Positions 31,335-37,760 of a DNA stretch of 37,760 nucleotides are shown one piece after another. Source of the DNA: Deltaproteobacteria bacterium. GTDB lineage: Bacteria > Myxococcota_A > UBA9160 > SMWR01. Location: assembly GCA_002729515.1 (NCBI GenBank), contig PBYF01000056.1:1-37760 (forward strand), given 5' to 3'. Numbering within the stretch: position 1 is the stretch's first letter; each line of letters starts with the position of its first letter. Position numbers and translations under genes: made by a program. The notes below the pieces were generated by a model. That model saw only the letters and a program-made list of their open reading frames with translations, was not told the DNA's origin and made no database searches.

Positions 31335-32647
31335 AGGATCTCGGTGACGACGCTGCCCATGGCGCGGGCTTCGTCGTCGTGGAGTGACTCGACGGCTGGC
31401 AGGCTGGCCACCAGCTTGTCCAGCTGCTTTGCGAACTCCGGATGCATTTCGTCGAAGCGCAGCAGCAGGCCGTTATCGCCGTCGTCGCGGTCGGCGGTCG
31501 CCCACACCAGAAACGGCTCCTTGTGGGCCGAGCCGTAGATCGCCAGGTGCAGGCGGTCGCCGAGTTCGAGACCCGAATCGCGCTCGACTCGCATTCCACC
31601 CATGGAGAGGTCGCGCGCCAGCAACACGCGGATCGCGCGGTCACCGAACGCGGGCACCCGGAGCGGATAGGCCCCTCGATGGCCGCTGCGCCGCTCGAGC
31701 GTTTCGTCGAAGCCGGGCGCGAGCGCCCTTTCGGTGGCTTCCTTGGCGAGGGGATCTTCTTCAGCCCGTTGCGCGGCACCCGGGTGTTTTTCAGTCTCGA
31801 GTTGCACGTCGACTTCTAATCCCACGTCGCGCGCAAAGACTCCCGCGCGAGTCTCGGGTGGGTCGAGGCTCGGCTCGGTGGCCGAGGGCTCCGGTGCGCC
31901 CCGCTGCGCCTGCGGGGTGGGGAGCCATTCATCGTCGGGCAGTGTTCGGCCCCCAGCGCCGAGCGTTGCCGGTCCGCGGGCGCGGTCGTCGAGGGTCTGC
32001 TCCAGCGCCTCACGCGCCTCGACCGGAATCGAGGTATCGAAGGCGACGGCGGCGCTGTACGGCCCGTCGGGTCCGAGGTGCTCGTCGAGTCCAATCCGCA
32101 CCACCGCTCCCGTGACGCTCACTGCGTCACGGGTGTCTTTGCGTGGCGGAAGGGTCACGCGGATGTGGCTGCCGATCGAGATGGCCCACCGCGAGAGGAG
32201 CCGACAGCCGCTGGTCGAGAGGTCGGCCAGGATTGCGCGGCGCGACAGCATTCCCGAGCGGAAGGAAACCCGGAGCCCCATGGGAACGCGCGGCTCGTGT
32301 CGCCGCTCGTCACCGTTGTAGAGGCAGCGCATCAGCATCAGCCGCAGCGCCTGCGGGTGTACGGGACGTCGCACCAGGTAGTCGAAACCCACTGCGCGAA
32401 GATGCGCGCGCAACGTGGGTGAGTCTTCGTCCACGACGACCATGCGAACCATCGCTTTGGTGTCGCCGAGGTCGATGGCTTCGATGCGTCGCGGGGTCGT
32501 CACCAGGAGCTTGCGCGGCGGCGGCGTACCCTGGGCGATGGCGCCACCCCGAATGCGGCCGTACGAAGTCCCGAACTCGGCCAGGATCTCCTGGACGTCT
32601 TCGAGTTCACCGTCGTCGAGCAGCAGAACCTCGGGAGACCCGGTCAT
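31331..32647 (-). CDS. Double-PilZ c-di-GMP receptor with N-terminal receiver-like domain
   Basis: A 438-residue cytosolic protein. Residues 1-110 resemble a receiver fold (EVLLLDDGELEDVQEIL, RMVVVDEDSP, DYLVRRPVHPQALRLML) but the phospho-acceptor context is poor, so it may be a pseudo-receiver. PilZ domain 1 (about 115-225) has RRHEPR and DLSTSGC; after an acidic, Pro/Glu-rich linker, PilZ domain 2 (about 335-430) has RRSGHRGAYPLRV and DLSMGGM. RxxxR plus D/NxSxxG are the c-di-GMP contacts, so both domains look able to bind. ATG 32647 lies 32 nt after the CPBP gene on the same strand. An EAL phosphodiesterase is encoded 1.7 kb away. Confidence 0.85.
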   Translation of the reverse strand: MTGSPEVLLLDDGELEDVQEILAEFGTSYGRIRGGAIAQGTPPPRKLLVTTPRRIEAIDLGDTKAMVRMVVVDEDSPTLRAHLRAVGFDYLVRRPVHPQALRLMLMRCLYNGDERRHEPRVPMGLRVSFRSGMLSRRAILADLSTSGCRLLSRWAISIGSHIRVTLPPRKDTRDAVSVTGAVVRIGLDEHLGPDGPYSAAVAFDTSIPVEAREALEQTLDDRARGPATLGAGGRTLPDDEWLPTPQAQRGAPEPSATEPSLDPPETRAGVFARDVGLEVDVQLETEKHPGAAQRAEEDPLAKEATERALAPGFDETLERRSGHRGAYPLRVPAFGDRAIRVLLARDLSMGGMRVERDSGLELGDRLHLAIYGSAHKEPFLVWATADRDDGDNGLLLRFDEMHPEFAKQLDKLVASLPAVESLHDDEARAMGSVVTEIL

Positions 32648-32679
32648 GGACGCTCCGCACCCCGCGCTGGGTGGCACCC

Positions 32680-33528
32680 TTACCGGTCGTCCGAACTGCG
32701 CGGAACCTGTAGCGCCGGGCCCGGAGCCCCTCTGAGGCGTCCCCGGTGGGCCCCCCAGATGCATGCCGCCGCCAGTGTCAGGCCGAGGGCGATGCCCGCG
32801 GCGCCGGGCGCTGGGCTCTCGGGCCAGCCGGCGCCGAGGCTCACGGCCACCAGGTTGTTCGCAGTGTGGCACAGGATCGCCGTGCGCACGCTGCCGGCGA
32901 TCAGAGCCGCTGCGCCGAGGTAGAGACCGAGCAAGCCGGCGAGTACCGCATGCACCGGGTCGATGTGGAGTGCACCGAAGAGTGCAGCGCCGAGAATCAC
33001 GGCCCCGCCCCGGCCGATCACCGGTTCGAGGCCTCTCTGGACCAGGCCGCGGCACAGGAGCTCTTCGGCAATCCCGGGCGCGATTCCTATGGCCACGAGT
33101 GCCAGCATCAGATCTGTGCCGCGCGCTTGCGAGAGGTGCGCTTCGAACTCGGCCAGCGGAGTTCCCTCGCTCCAGCCCATGACTTCGAGCACGCCGTCGA
33201 GTGCGAACGACAGAGCGAGCGTTCCGAGAACGAGCAACGCGATGCTTCCGCCGCGGAGCCGCGCGGGTTCGAGCCCGAGCCGCTCGGTGACGGGTCGTTG
33301 AGAAAGCATCGCTCCGGCGACCGCCACCAGGCCGAGGAACGTCTCGAGGCCCAGTGAGTTCAGGCAGATCCGATGCAGGCTCTCGTCGCCGTTCGTCGCC
33401 GTGGCGCACGTCGCGAATCCGATGGTTCCGGCCAGGGAGGCTAGAGCGACCGACGAAAAAACGTGCCGGGGCGCCGCAATCCGGGCCCAGCGAACCAAGC
33501 GCCGGGGAAGCATCGTGCACGCCAGCAT
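32680..33528 (-). CDS. CPBP family intramembrane metalloprotease
   Basis: A 282-residue polytopic membrane protein of the CAAX-protease/bacteriocin-processing (Abi/CPBP) family. The three catalytic motifs are complete: AEELLCRG (EExxxR), FGALHID (FxxxH) and HTANN (HxxxN). About seven hydrophobic segments are present. Members process prenylated or other peptides, or act as membrane scaffolds; no substrate is nearby. ATG 33528 is used, ATG 33513 is possible. It shares a divergent region with yqgE and precedes the PilZ gene in a likely two-gene unit. Confidence 0.85.
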   Translation of the reverse strand: MLACTMLPRRLVRWARIAAPRHVFSSVALASLAGTIGFATCATATNGDESLHRICLNSLGLETFLGLVAVAGAMLSQRPVTERLGLEPARLRGGSIALLVLGTLALSFALDGVLEVMGWSEGTPLAEFEAHLSQARGTDLMLALVAIGIAPGIAEELLCRGLVQRGLEPVIGRGGAVILGAALFGALHIDPVHAVLAGLLGLYLGAAALIAGSVRTAILCHTANNLVAVSLGAGWPESPAPGAAGIALGLTLAAACIWGAHRGRLRGAPGPALQVPRSSDDR

Positions 33529-33556
33529 ACGGCTCGTCGCCGAGGCTTCACAGCCT

Positions 33557-33564
33557 GCTACCCT
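33557..33564 (+). promoter_or_regulatory. Candidate -10 element (GCTACCCT) of yqgE
   Basis: TGCTACCCT ends 7 nt before GTG 33572, again a leaderless arrangement; the GC prefix is itself preceded by T. Confidence 0.35.
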
Positions 33565-33571
33565 CTTATTT

Positions 33572-34132
33572 GTGGCGATCTCCTCCCTCGCATCGTCCCT
33601 ACTGATCGCCATGCCCCAGCTTCGGGATCCCAATTTCCGGCGCACGGTCGTGATGCTCATTCAACACGATGACGAGGGGACGTTCGGCGTCGTGCTCAAC
33701 CGCGGAACGGAACTCAGCGCCGTGGGGCTCTGCGCGTCGCTCGATCTCGACTGGGGCGGGGAGTCGGCGAAGCCGATTGGTTGGGGAGGACCCGTCCAGC
33801 CGCAGACAGGCTGGCTCGTGTTCGACGCGGAACTCCCGACGGGTGTCGGCCGGGACGTGAAGCAGGTGGGCCAGGGCATTCGATTCGCCGGTTCGCTGGA
33901 TGTGTTGCGCCAGGTGGTCGAGAAGCCGCCAACCGACCTGCGGCTCCTGCTGGGCTACGCGGGTTGGGGACCCGGACAGCTGGAGTCGGAACTCGTCGAA
34001 GGGGCCTGGCTGGTGGCTCCGCTGACCCGCGAAGTCGTCTTCGACGTGAACCCATCGGTGATGTGGGAGCACGTGCTGCGGAGCATGAAGATCGATCCCT
34101 CGACACTGATCGCCGGCCGCGGAGTTCATTGA
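33572..34132 (+). CDS. yqgE: YqgE/AlgH family protein (UPF0301)
   Basis: A 186-residue conserved cytosolic protein. Typical text: LLIAMPQLRDPNFRRTVVMLIQHDDEGTFGVVLNR, then GGPVQPQTGWLVF and a closing GYAGWGPGQLESELVEGAWLV. The biochemical function is unclear; AlgH has been linked to alginate gene regulation in Pseudomonas. GTG 33572 puts SLLIAMP 9-14 residues from the start, as in relatives, so longer upstream starts are rejected. A truncated ferredoxin reading frame follows its stop directly. Confidence 0.9.
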   Translation: MAISSLASSLLIAMPQLRDPNFRRTVVMLIQHDDEGTFGVVLNRGTELSAVGLCASLDLDWGGESAKPIGWGGPVQPQTGWLVFDAELPTGVGRDVKQVGQGIRFAGSLDVLRQVVEKPPTDLRLLLGYAGWGPGQLESELVEGAWLVAPLTREVVFDVNPSVMWEHVLRSMKIDPSTLIAGRGVH

Positions 34133-34298
34133 CTGTTTCTCGCGGTATCCCCGGGTATTCCGCGTCGCGGACGGCCCGGGACCCCGTGCGAGAGTAGAGC
34201 TGATCCAGGCCGAGCTTTCAGAAGAGCTGCGTGAGGGGCTGGAGGCAGCTGTCCGTCGCTGCCCCAACAGCGTCATTTCGATCGCGGACGGTAGTTGA
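34110..34298 (+). pseudogene. N-terminally truncated [3Fe-4S]-type ferredoxin remnant
   Basis: An open stretch with no ATG, GTG or TTG encodes IDCFSRYPRVFRVADG, a charged middle and ELSEELREGLEAAVRR then CPNSVISIADGS. This matches the C-terminal three quarters of small ferredoxins of the form C-x4-P-x-VF ... EAV-xx-CP-xx-AI: two of the three cluster cysteines, the VFRV strand and the CP motif are there. The first cysteines and the start are missing; the frame is closed by TGA at 34107-34109, inside the end of yqgE. It reads as a remnant left when sequence was lost next to yqgE, or as a gene broken by a frameshift. No promoter or ribosome-binding site is visible. Confidence 0.5.
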
Positions 34299-34353
34299 CA
34301 GCCCCTGCGGGGACCGGCTCACGGCGGCGTGCCATCCTGCCGATGGGCGAGAC

Positions 34354-35628
34354 ATGCCGAAAGGGTCACGAGAGCGGCTGCGCCCTCGGGGTGGACGAGC
34401 GCGTGCGACCCCGAGCTTCGGCGAGGCATTGCCTCGGATCACGGAGCATTTCACCCTGGAGGGAGCGCTGGGGGTGGTGGTCGTCGATGCGGCGCGGCTG
34501 GCTGTCATCGAACAGCAGTACGGAGTCGAGGCCCACCAGCGGGCGATGTCAGACCTGATCGCCCTGGTCCGGGACCTGATCGGTTCTCGGCTGTCGGTCA
34601 ACGACTTCGTGGTGGCCGGAGAGACCGGGCGCAACGAGATCCTCGTGCTGGTCTTCCGGGAGCCCGACGAGGCCGCTTTCTACAAGCGTGAGCTCCCGGA
34701 ACTCCAGCGTGCGCTGGTGGAGGGTCTCGGTCGGCGTGGCGGCCGCGTGGGTTACCCCTACCTGAAACAGGCGCCGCCGCTTCAGATTGGCTCGGGTGCA
34801 GCGCTGCGCAACCCGACGATCGGGGTGGACTCCCAGGTGAGCGCTGCGCTGCGAGAGGCCCGCGACGAGGCGCATCTCGCCGCTCGGATCGCCGCTCGCC
34901 GCCGCCGTCACCAGATTTTCGAACTCGTGCTGGACGGGAAGGTTCACTCGGTTTACGAGCCAATCGTGGAAGTCACGACACGCACCGTATTCGGCTACGA
35001 GGCCCTGGCTCGCGGGCCCGAGGGGACCGACCTCCACTCGCCCGCCGCCCTCTTTGCCACCGCCAGCGAGCAGGATCTCCTCTTCCAGCTCGACTGCCTT
35101 TGCCGCCAGAGCGGTCTGGCGGGTGCCCGGGACCTGCCCGGGGGAGCGATGCTCTTCCTGAACGTGCGCCCGACGACGATTCACGATCCGAGCTTTCGCG
35201 CCGAGGCGCTTTGCCGGACGCTCGAGGCGTGCAGGCTACGGCCCAGCGATGTCGTCTTCGAGATCTCCGAGCAGGAATCGATCGGAAACTTCGACATCTT
35301 TCGTGAGGTGCGCGACTACTACCGGAAGCTCGGCTTCCGAATCGCCTTGGACGACACCGGGGCCGGCTACGCGAGCCTCGAGGCGGTGATGGAGCTCTCA
35401 CCGGACTTCATCAAGGTCGACCGCGCCTTTGTCTCCGGGATCGACGAGGATCCGGCGCGCCAGGAGCTGCTGCGCGCCCTGCTCTCGGTTTCCGACCAGA
35501 TCAACGCCCAGATCATCGCCGAGGGACTCGACACCCTCGAAGAACTCGAGACGCTGGGTCGGCTCGGGATTCCCTACGGCCAGGGTTGGCTCTTCGGCAA
35601 GCCCCATCCGCTGCGCTCGGACATCTGA
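34354..35628 (+). CDS. EAL-domain c-di-GMP phosphodiesterase with degenerate N-terminal domain
   Basis: A 424-residue soluble protein. Residues about 25-175 look like a degenerate GGDEF or PAS-like domain (GVVVVDAARLAVIEQQYG; no GGDEF motif). From residue 190 the EAL domain carries all catalytic pieces: E216 in YEALARG, LNVRPTT, FEISEQES, IALDDTGAGYASL (for DDFGTG), DFIKVDRAFV, IIAEGLDTLEEL and GQGWLFGKP. It is therefore probably an active phosphodiesterase that lowers c-di-GMP; the double-PilZ receptor nearby makes a local signalling pair plausible. ATG 34354 is chosen; the upstream frame is not protein-like. Confidence 0.85.
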   Translation: MPKGSRERLRPRGGRARATPSFGEALPRITEHFTLEGALGVVVVDAARLAVIEQQYGVEAHQRAMSDLIALVRDLIGSRLSVNDFVVAGETGRNEILVLVFREPDEAAFYKRELPELQRALVEGLGRRGGRVGYPYLKQAPPLQIGSGAALRNPTIGVDSQVSAALREARDEAHLAARIAARRRRHQIFELVLDGKVHSVYEPIVEVTTRTVFGYEALARGPEGTDLHSPAALFATASEQDLLFQLDCLCRQSGLAGARDLPGGAMLFLNVRPTTIHDPSFRAEALCRTLEACRLRPSDVVFEISEQESIGNFDIFREVRDYYRKLGFRIALDDTGAGYASLEAVMELSPDFIKVDRAFVSGIDEDPARQELLRALLSVSDQINAQIIAEGLDTLEELETLGRLGIPYGQGWLFGKPHPLRSDI

Positions 35629-35651
35629 CGCACCGACCATACTCAGAGGGT

Positions 35652-35657
35652 TAGAAT
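35652..35657 (+). promoter_or_regulatory. Candidate -10 (TAGAAT) upstream of the SDR gene
   Basis: TAGAAT, 5/6 to consensus, lies 142 nt before the SDR start; context GTTAGAAT is one base off the GCTA octamer. No good -35. The rest of the 171-bp gap shows nothing else. Confidence 0.25.
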
Positions 35658-35799
35658 CGGCTCCGAGATCGGGAGGGAGCTGTCTTCGTGACCGTCGGTT
35701 GCGGCGATGCGTTGCAGTCGGCCCGGAAATATACGATGGGGAGCGTGGGACCAGCCGAGGTGCCGCGATGGGGCTCACCGGTCGAGGAGGTTTGGAGCA

Positions 35800-36567
35800 A
35801 TGAGCGGACTCTTTGACGTGTCGGGGAAGGTGGCGTTGATCACGGGGGGGTCGCGGGGGATAGGCCAGATGATCGCACGCGGTTTCGTCGAACACGGGGC
35901 GAAGGTCTACATCGCGTCGCGCAGGGCCGATGTCTGTGAGCAGGTGGCGGAAGAGTTGTCGGCTGTGGGCACGTGCATCGCGCTTTCTGCCGATCTTTCG
36001 ACTGAGGCCGATTGTAGGCGGCTCGCGTCTGAGGTGGCGGAGCGTGAAGATGCGCTGCACGTACTGGTGAACAACGCCGGTGCGAACTGGGGTGCACCGC
36101 TAGACGAATATCCGGATGCGGCGTGGGACAAGGTGCTCGCCCTCAACGTCAAATCGATCTTTCACCTGACGCGCTTTCTGTTGCCGCAGCTCGAGAATGC
36201 ATCGACCTCCGATGATCCGGCTCGTGTAATGAACATCGGATCGATCGATGGTCTCCAGGTGCCTGTGCTCGAAACCTACGCCTACTCCAGCAGCAAGGCG
36301 GCGGTGCATCAGCTGACGCGGGTGCTGGCGAAGCGGCTGGCGCCTCGGGTCACGGTGAACGCCATTGCCCCGGGTCCCTTCGAGAGCAAGATGATGGCGG
36401 AGACTCTCGAGCGCTTCGGGGATTCCATTGCCGCTGGCTGTCCGATGCAGCGCATCGGCCGTCCGGACGATATGGCCGGCGTTGCGATCTATCTCGCTTC
36501 GAGGGCCGGCGCGTACGTGACAGGGGCCGTGGTTCCCGTCGATGGTGGGATTTGGACCACCCATTGA
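35800..36567 (+). CDS. Short-chain dehydrogenase/reductase
   Basis: A classical SDR of 255 residues: cofactor motif TGGSRGIG, LVNNAG, NIGSIDG with the catalytic Ser, and YSSSK with Tyr and Lys, then NAIAPGPFESKM and GAVVPVDGG at the end. ASRRAD after the second strand suggests an Arg-containing site compatible with NADPH. The substrate is not deducible; similar proteins act as 3-oxoacyl reductases or in steroid-like or xenobiotic catabolism. The start ATG 35800 has GAGGAGG 9 nt and GGAG 2 nt upstream. Its TGA overlaps the TTG start of the following gene. Confidence 0.9.
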   Translation: MSGLFDVSGKVALITGGSRGIGQMIARGFVEHGAKVYIASRRADVCEQVAEELSAVGTCIALSADLSTEADCRRLASEVAEREDALHVLVNNAGANWGAPLDEYPDAAWDKVLALNVKSIFHLTRFLLPQLENASTSDDPARVMNIGSIDGLQVPVLETYAYSSSKAAVHQLTRVLAKRLAPRVTVNAIAPGPFESKMMAETLERFGDSIAAGCPMQRIGRPDDMAGVAIYLASRAGAYVTGAVVPVDGGIWTTH

Positions 36568-37535
36568 AGCTCGTCGCAGCACGGCTTCTACTCGCCGCGG
36601 TCGCGGTGGGTATGGTTCTGGCCGCGGCCGAGGGCTTCCTGCGCTGGCGCTCTTCGGACTTCGAAGCTTTCGGAGCCGCCCAGGAACTTCCCTGGATCCG
36701 CACCTCCCCAGACCGCGAACGGACCTTCACCGTGGATCCGCGTTTCGGCTTCCGCCCGAGGCTCGACGGCGAGATCTACGACGAGTATGGCACTCAGCGC
36801 AACGAATATGGTCTGGAGAAACCCGCCGGGCGCACGCGTGTCCTCTTCATGGGCGATTCGGTGACGGCGCGTCGCACCCTGGTGGATGCGATTTCCGACA
36901 TCTACGGAGACGAGCGCTTCGAGTACTGGAACGCCGGGGTCGAATCGTTCAACACCGTGCAGGAGGTCGCGTTCTACCTGGAATACAACGCTGCGATTGC
37001 ACCCGACCATGTGGTCCTGACGTTCCATCTCAACGACTACGAGACCACACCGATTGCCTTTCTCGACGACGAGGGCCGCGTCGTCGTCTTTGCGCTCAAC
37101 CAGCCGGCCCGGCGCATCCAGCCCTGGCTCTTCGAGCACTCCTGGCTGTATCGCTTCTGGCTGGGTCGCGTGCGCATGCGCGCGGGGGACTTTGCAGCCG
37201 TCGCACAGGAGGTTCACGAGAGCCTGCGCCAGTTACGGGACGTGCTGCGCGAGGAGGGTATCCGTCTCACCGTTCTCGTACTTCCGCTGATGCAGCGGCC
37301 CGGGAAGTGGCGCCCGCAGGAGCGCAACGCGCGCTTGCGCGTGCTCAAGTTCCTCAATCGCGAAGGGATCCGCCACTTCGATCTGTTGCCCCCCCTGCGC
37401 AAAGCGCTGGAACGAGGTGTGCCGTTCCAGGAGAGTCGTGGCGACGTTTTCCACCCGAGTCCAGAGGTCTCGAAGGTCTTCGCCGAATACCTGGCCGAGC
37501 GGGCCCTGCTTCGGGACAACGCCTCCGAGCGGTGA
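36564..37535 (+). CDS. SGNH/GDSL-type hydrolase with N-terminal membrane anchor
   Basis: A 323-residue extracytoplasmic hydrolase. One hydrophobic segment (LVAARLLLAAVAVGMVLAAAEGFL) serves as signal anchor. The SGNH blocks are visible: S99 in FMGDSVT, Gly in YWNAGVESFNT, Asn in LNDYETT, and D294/H297 in DVFHPS. Relatives include acyltransferase-associated hydrolases that trim acyl or acetyl groups from sugars or lipids. TTG 36564 forms TTGA with the SDR stop (4-bp overlap), so coupled translation is likely; TTG 36552 would add four residues. A strong hairpin terminator follows the gene. Confidence 0.8.
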   Translation: MKLVAARLLLAAVAVGMVLAAAEGFLRWRSSDFEAFGAAQELPWIRTSPDRERTFTVDPRFGFRPRLDGEIYDEYGTQRNEYGLEKPAGRTRVLFMGDSVTARRTLVDAISDIYGDERFEYWNAGVESFNTVQEVAFYLEYNAAIAPDHVVLTFHLNDYETTPIAFLDDEGRVVVFALNQPARRIQPWLFEHSWLYRFWLGRVRMRAGDFAAVAQEVHESLRQLRDVLREEGIRLTVLVLPLMQRPGKWRPQERNARLRVLKFLNREGIRHFDLLPPLRKALERGVPFQESRGDVFHPSPEVSKVFAEYLAERALLRDNASER

Positions 37536-37554
37536 TGCGCTCCCAAAATGCGAA

Positions 37555-37584
37555 GGGGCGGTCTCCCATCAGGGAGACCGCCCC
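37555..37584. terminator. Strong hairpin terminator shared by convergent genes
   Basis: Perfect 13-bp stem GGGGCGGTCTCCC / GGGAGACCGCCCC with a 4-nt loop ATCA. In the minus direction it is followed by TTCGCATTTT, a weak U-tract, so it fits as the end of the PEP-CTERM gene; it also lies 20 bp past the SGNH stop. Confidence 0.8.
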
Positions 37585-37619
37585 AGAGGCTCAGCCTGCG
37601 AACAGGCTCGATGCCGTGG

Positions 37620-37760
37620 CTACTTGCGCATGCGCTTGCGGCCGATCAGCACCAGGCCCGCAATGCCCGAACCGAGCATCAGCAGCATTCCGGGCTCCGG
37701 AACGAACTCGATGAGCATCGTCTGCGCCGAGGCCACCTTGGCGCTCGACCCTAGGGTCAA
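37620..37760 (-). CDS. C-terminal end of a PEP-CTERM sorted surface protein (5' part outside window)
   Basis: Only the last 46 residues are present. They show the tripartite PEP-CTERM sorting signal: VPEP, a hydrophobic segment (GMLLMLGSGIAGLVLIG) and the basic tail RKRMRK before TAG. Such proteins are exported and processed by an exosortase/EpsH-type system linked to exopolysaccharide. Exosortase itself is not in the window, but the signal implies that the organism has one. Transcription ends at the hairpin just downstream. Confidence 0.9.
   Translation of the reverse strand: MTLGSSAKVASAQTMLIEFVPEPGMLLMLGSGIAGLVLIGRKRMRK

Noticed and set aside
1-37760. CRISPR arrays, tRNA or rRNA genes, insertion sequences
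   Set aside because: No regularly spaced repeats, no tRNA-like cloverleaf with TTCGA-type loops, and no transposase motifs were recognised on either strand.

Overview
The window is GC-rich, gene-dense DNA from a Gram-negative bacterium. It carries lipoproteins with lipoboxes, Sec and Tat-like export signals, LPXTG-free surface sorting through a PEP-CTERM protein (window end), periplasmic enzymes and an outer-membrane-type M48 peptidase. Gene content (aldehyde:ferredoxin oxidoreductase, MaoC hydratase, biotin-type acyl-CoA carboxyltransferase, DUF1329, PilZ/EAL proteins) and the many GTG and TTG starts suggest an uncultured deltaproteobacterium-like lineage such as Myxococcota or Binatota; this placement is an inference. 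No rRNA, tRNA, CRISPR array or transposase was recognised.

Layout. 1-5.1 kb: queuosine-nucleoside hydrolase (Qng1 family), a secreted fusion of cyclohexadienyl dehydratase with chorismate mutase, a cold-shock-domain protein, and a maoC-like/nadE operon on the minus strand. 5.1-8.5 kb: a membrane-anchored, Tat-type aldo/keto reductase with iron-sulfur motifs that is split by an in-frame TAG, a DUF1329 protein, and a broken TPR gene. 8.5-12.9 kb: a DHH phosphoesterase divergent from apaH, then a 417-bp non-coding gap and an M48 lipoprotein peptidase with a LysM-like end.

12.9-22.1 kb is the most coherent block: a MoaD-like sulfur carrier, an AOR-family tungsto/molybdoenzyme, moeA, a second moeA fused to a periplasmic-binding-protein-like domain, and a Ser/Thr kinase with four zinc ribbons, all on the plus strand. 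They face a translationally coupled modABC molybdate/tungstate importer. Together they look like a self-contained uptake, cofactor insertion and enzyme module.

22.2-30.2 kb: a small membrane-anchored split-barrel protein, a stand-alone TOPRIM/DUF4435-like protein, a lipoprotein, a DUF420-like membrane protein, a zinc alcohol dehydrogenase, an acyl-CoA carboxyltransferase, a HAD hydrolase, an Nfu iron-sulfur carrier and a penicillin-binding transpeptidase. 30.2-37.8 kb: a TetR regulator with candidate operators, a 33-residue basic protein, a double-PilZ protein and a CPBP protease (minus strand), YqgE, a ferredoxin remnant, an EAL phosphodiesterase, an SDR, an SGNH hydrolase, a terminator and the tail of a PEP-CTERM gene.

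Two patterns cut across genes. First, an octamer of the form GCTA-N3-T (or near) lies just upstream of at least eleven genes, in six of them only 6-11 nt before the start codon, suggesting a lineage -10 element and leaderless mRNAs. Second, three genes (aldo/keto reductase, TPR protein, ferredoxin) are visibly broken while TAG serves as an ordinary stop elsewhere, so decay or sequence error is more likely than recoding.
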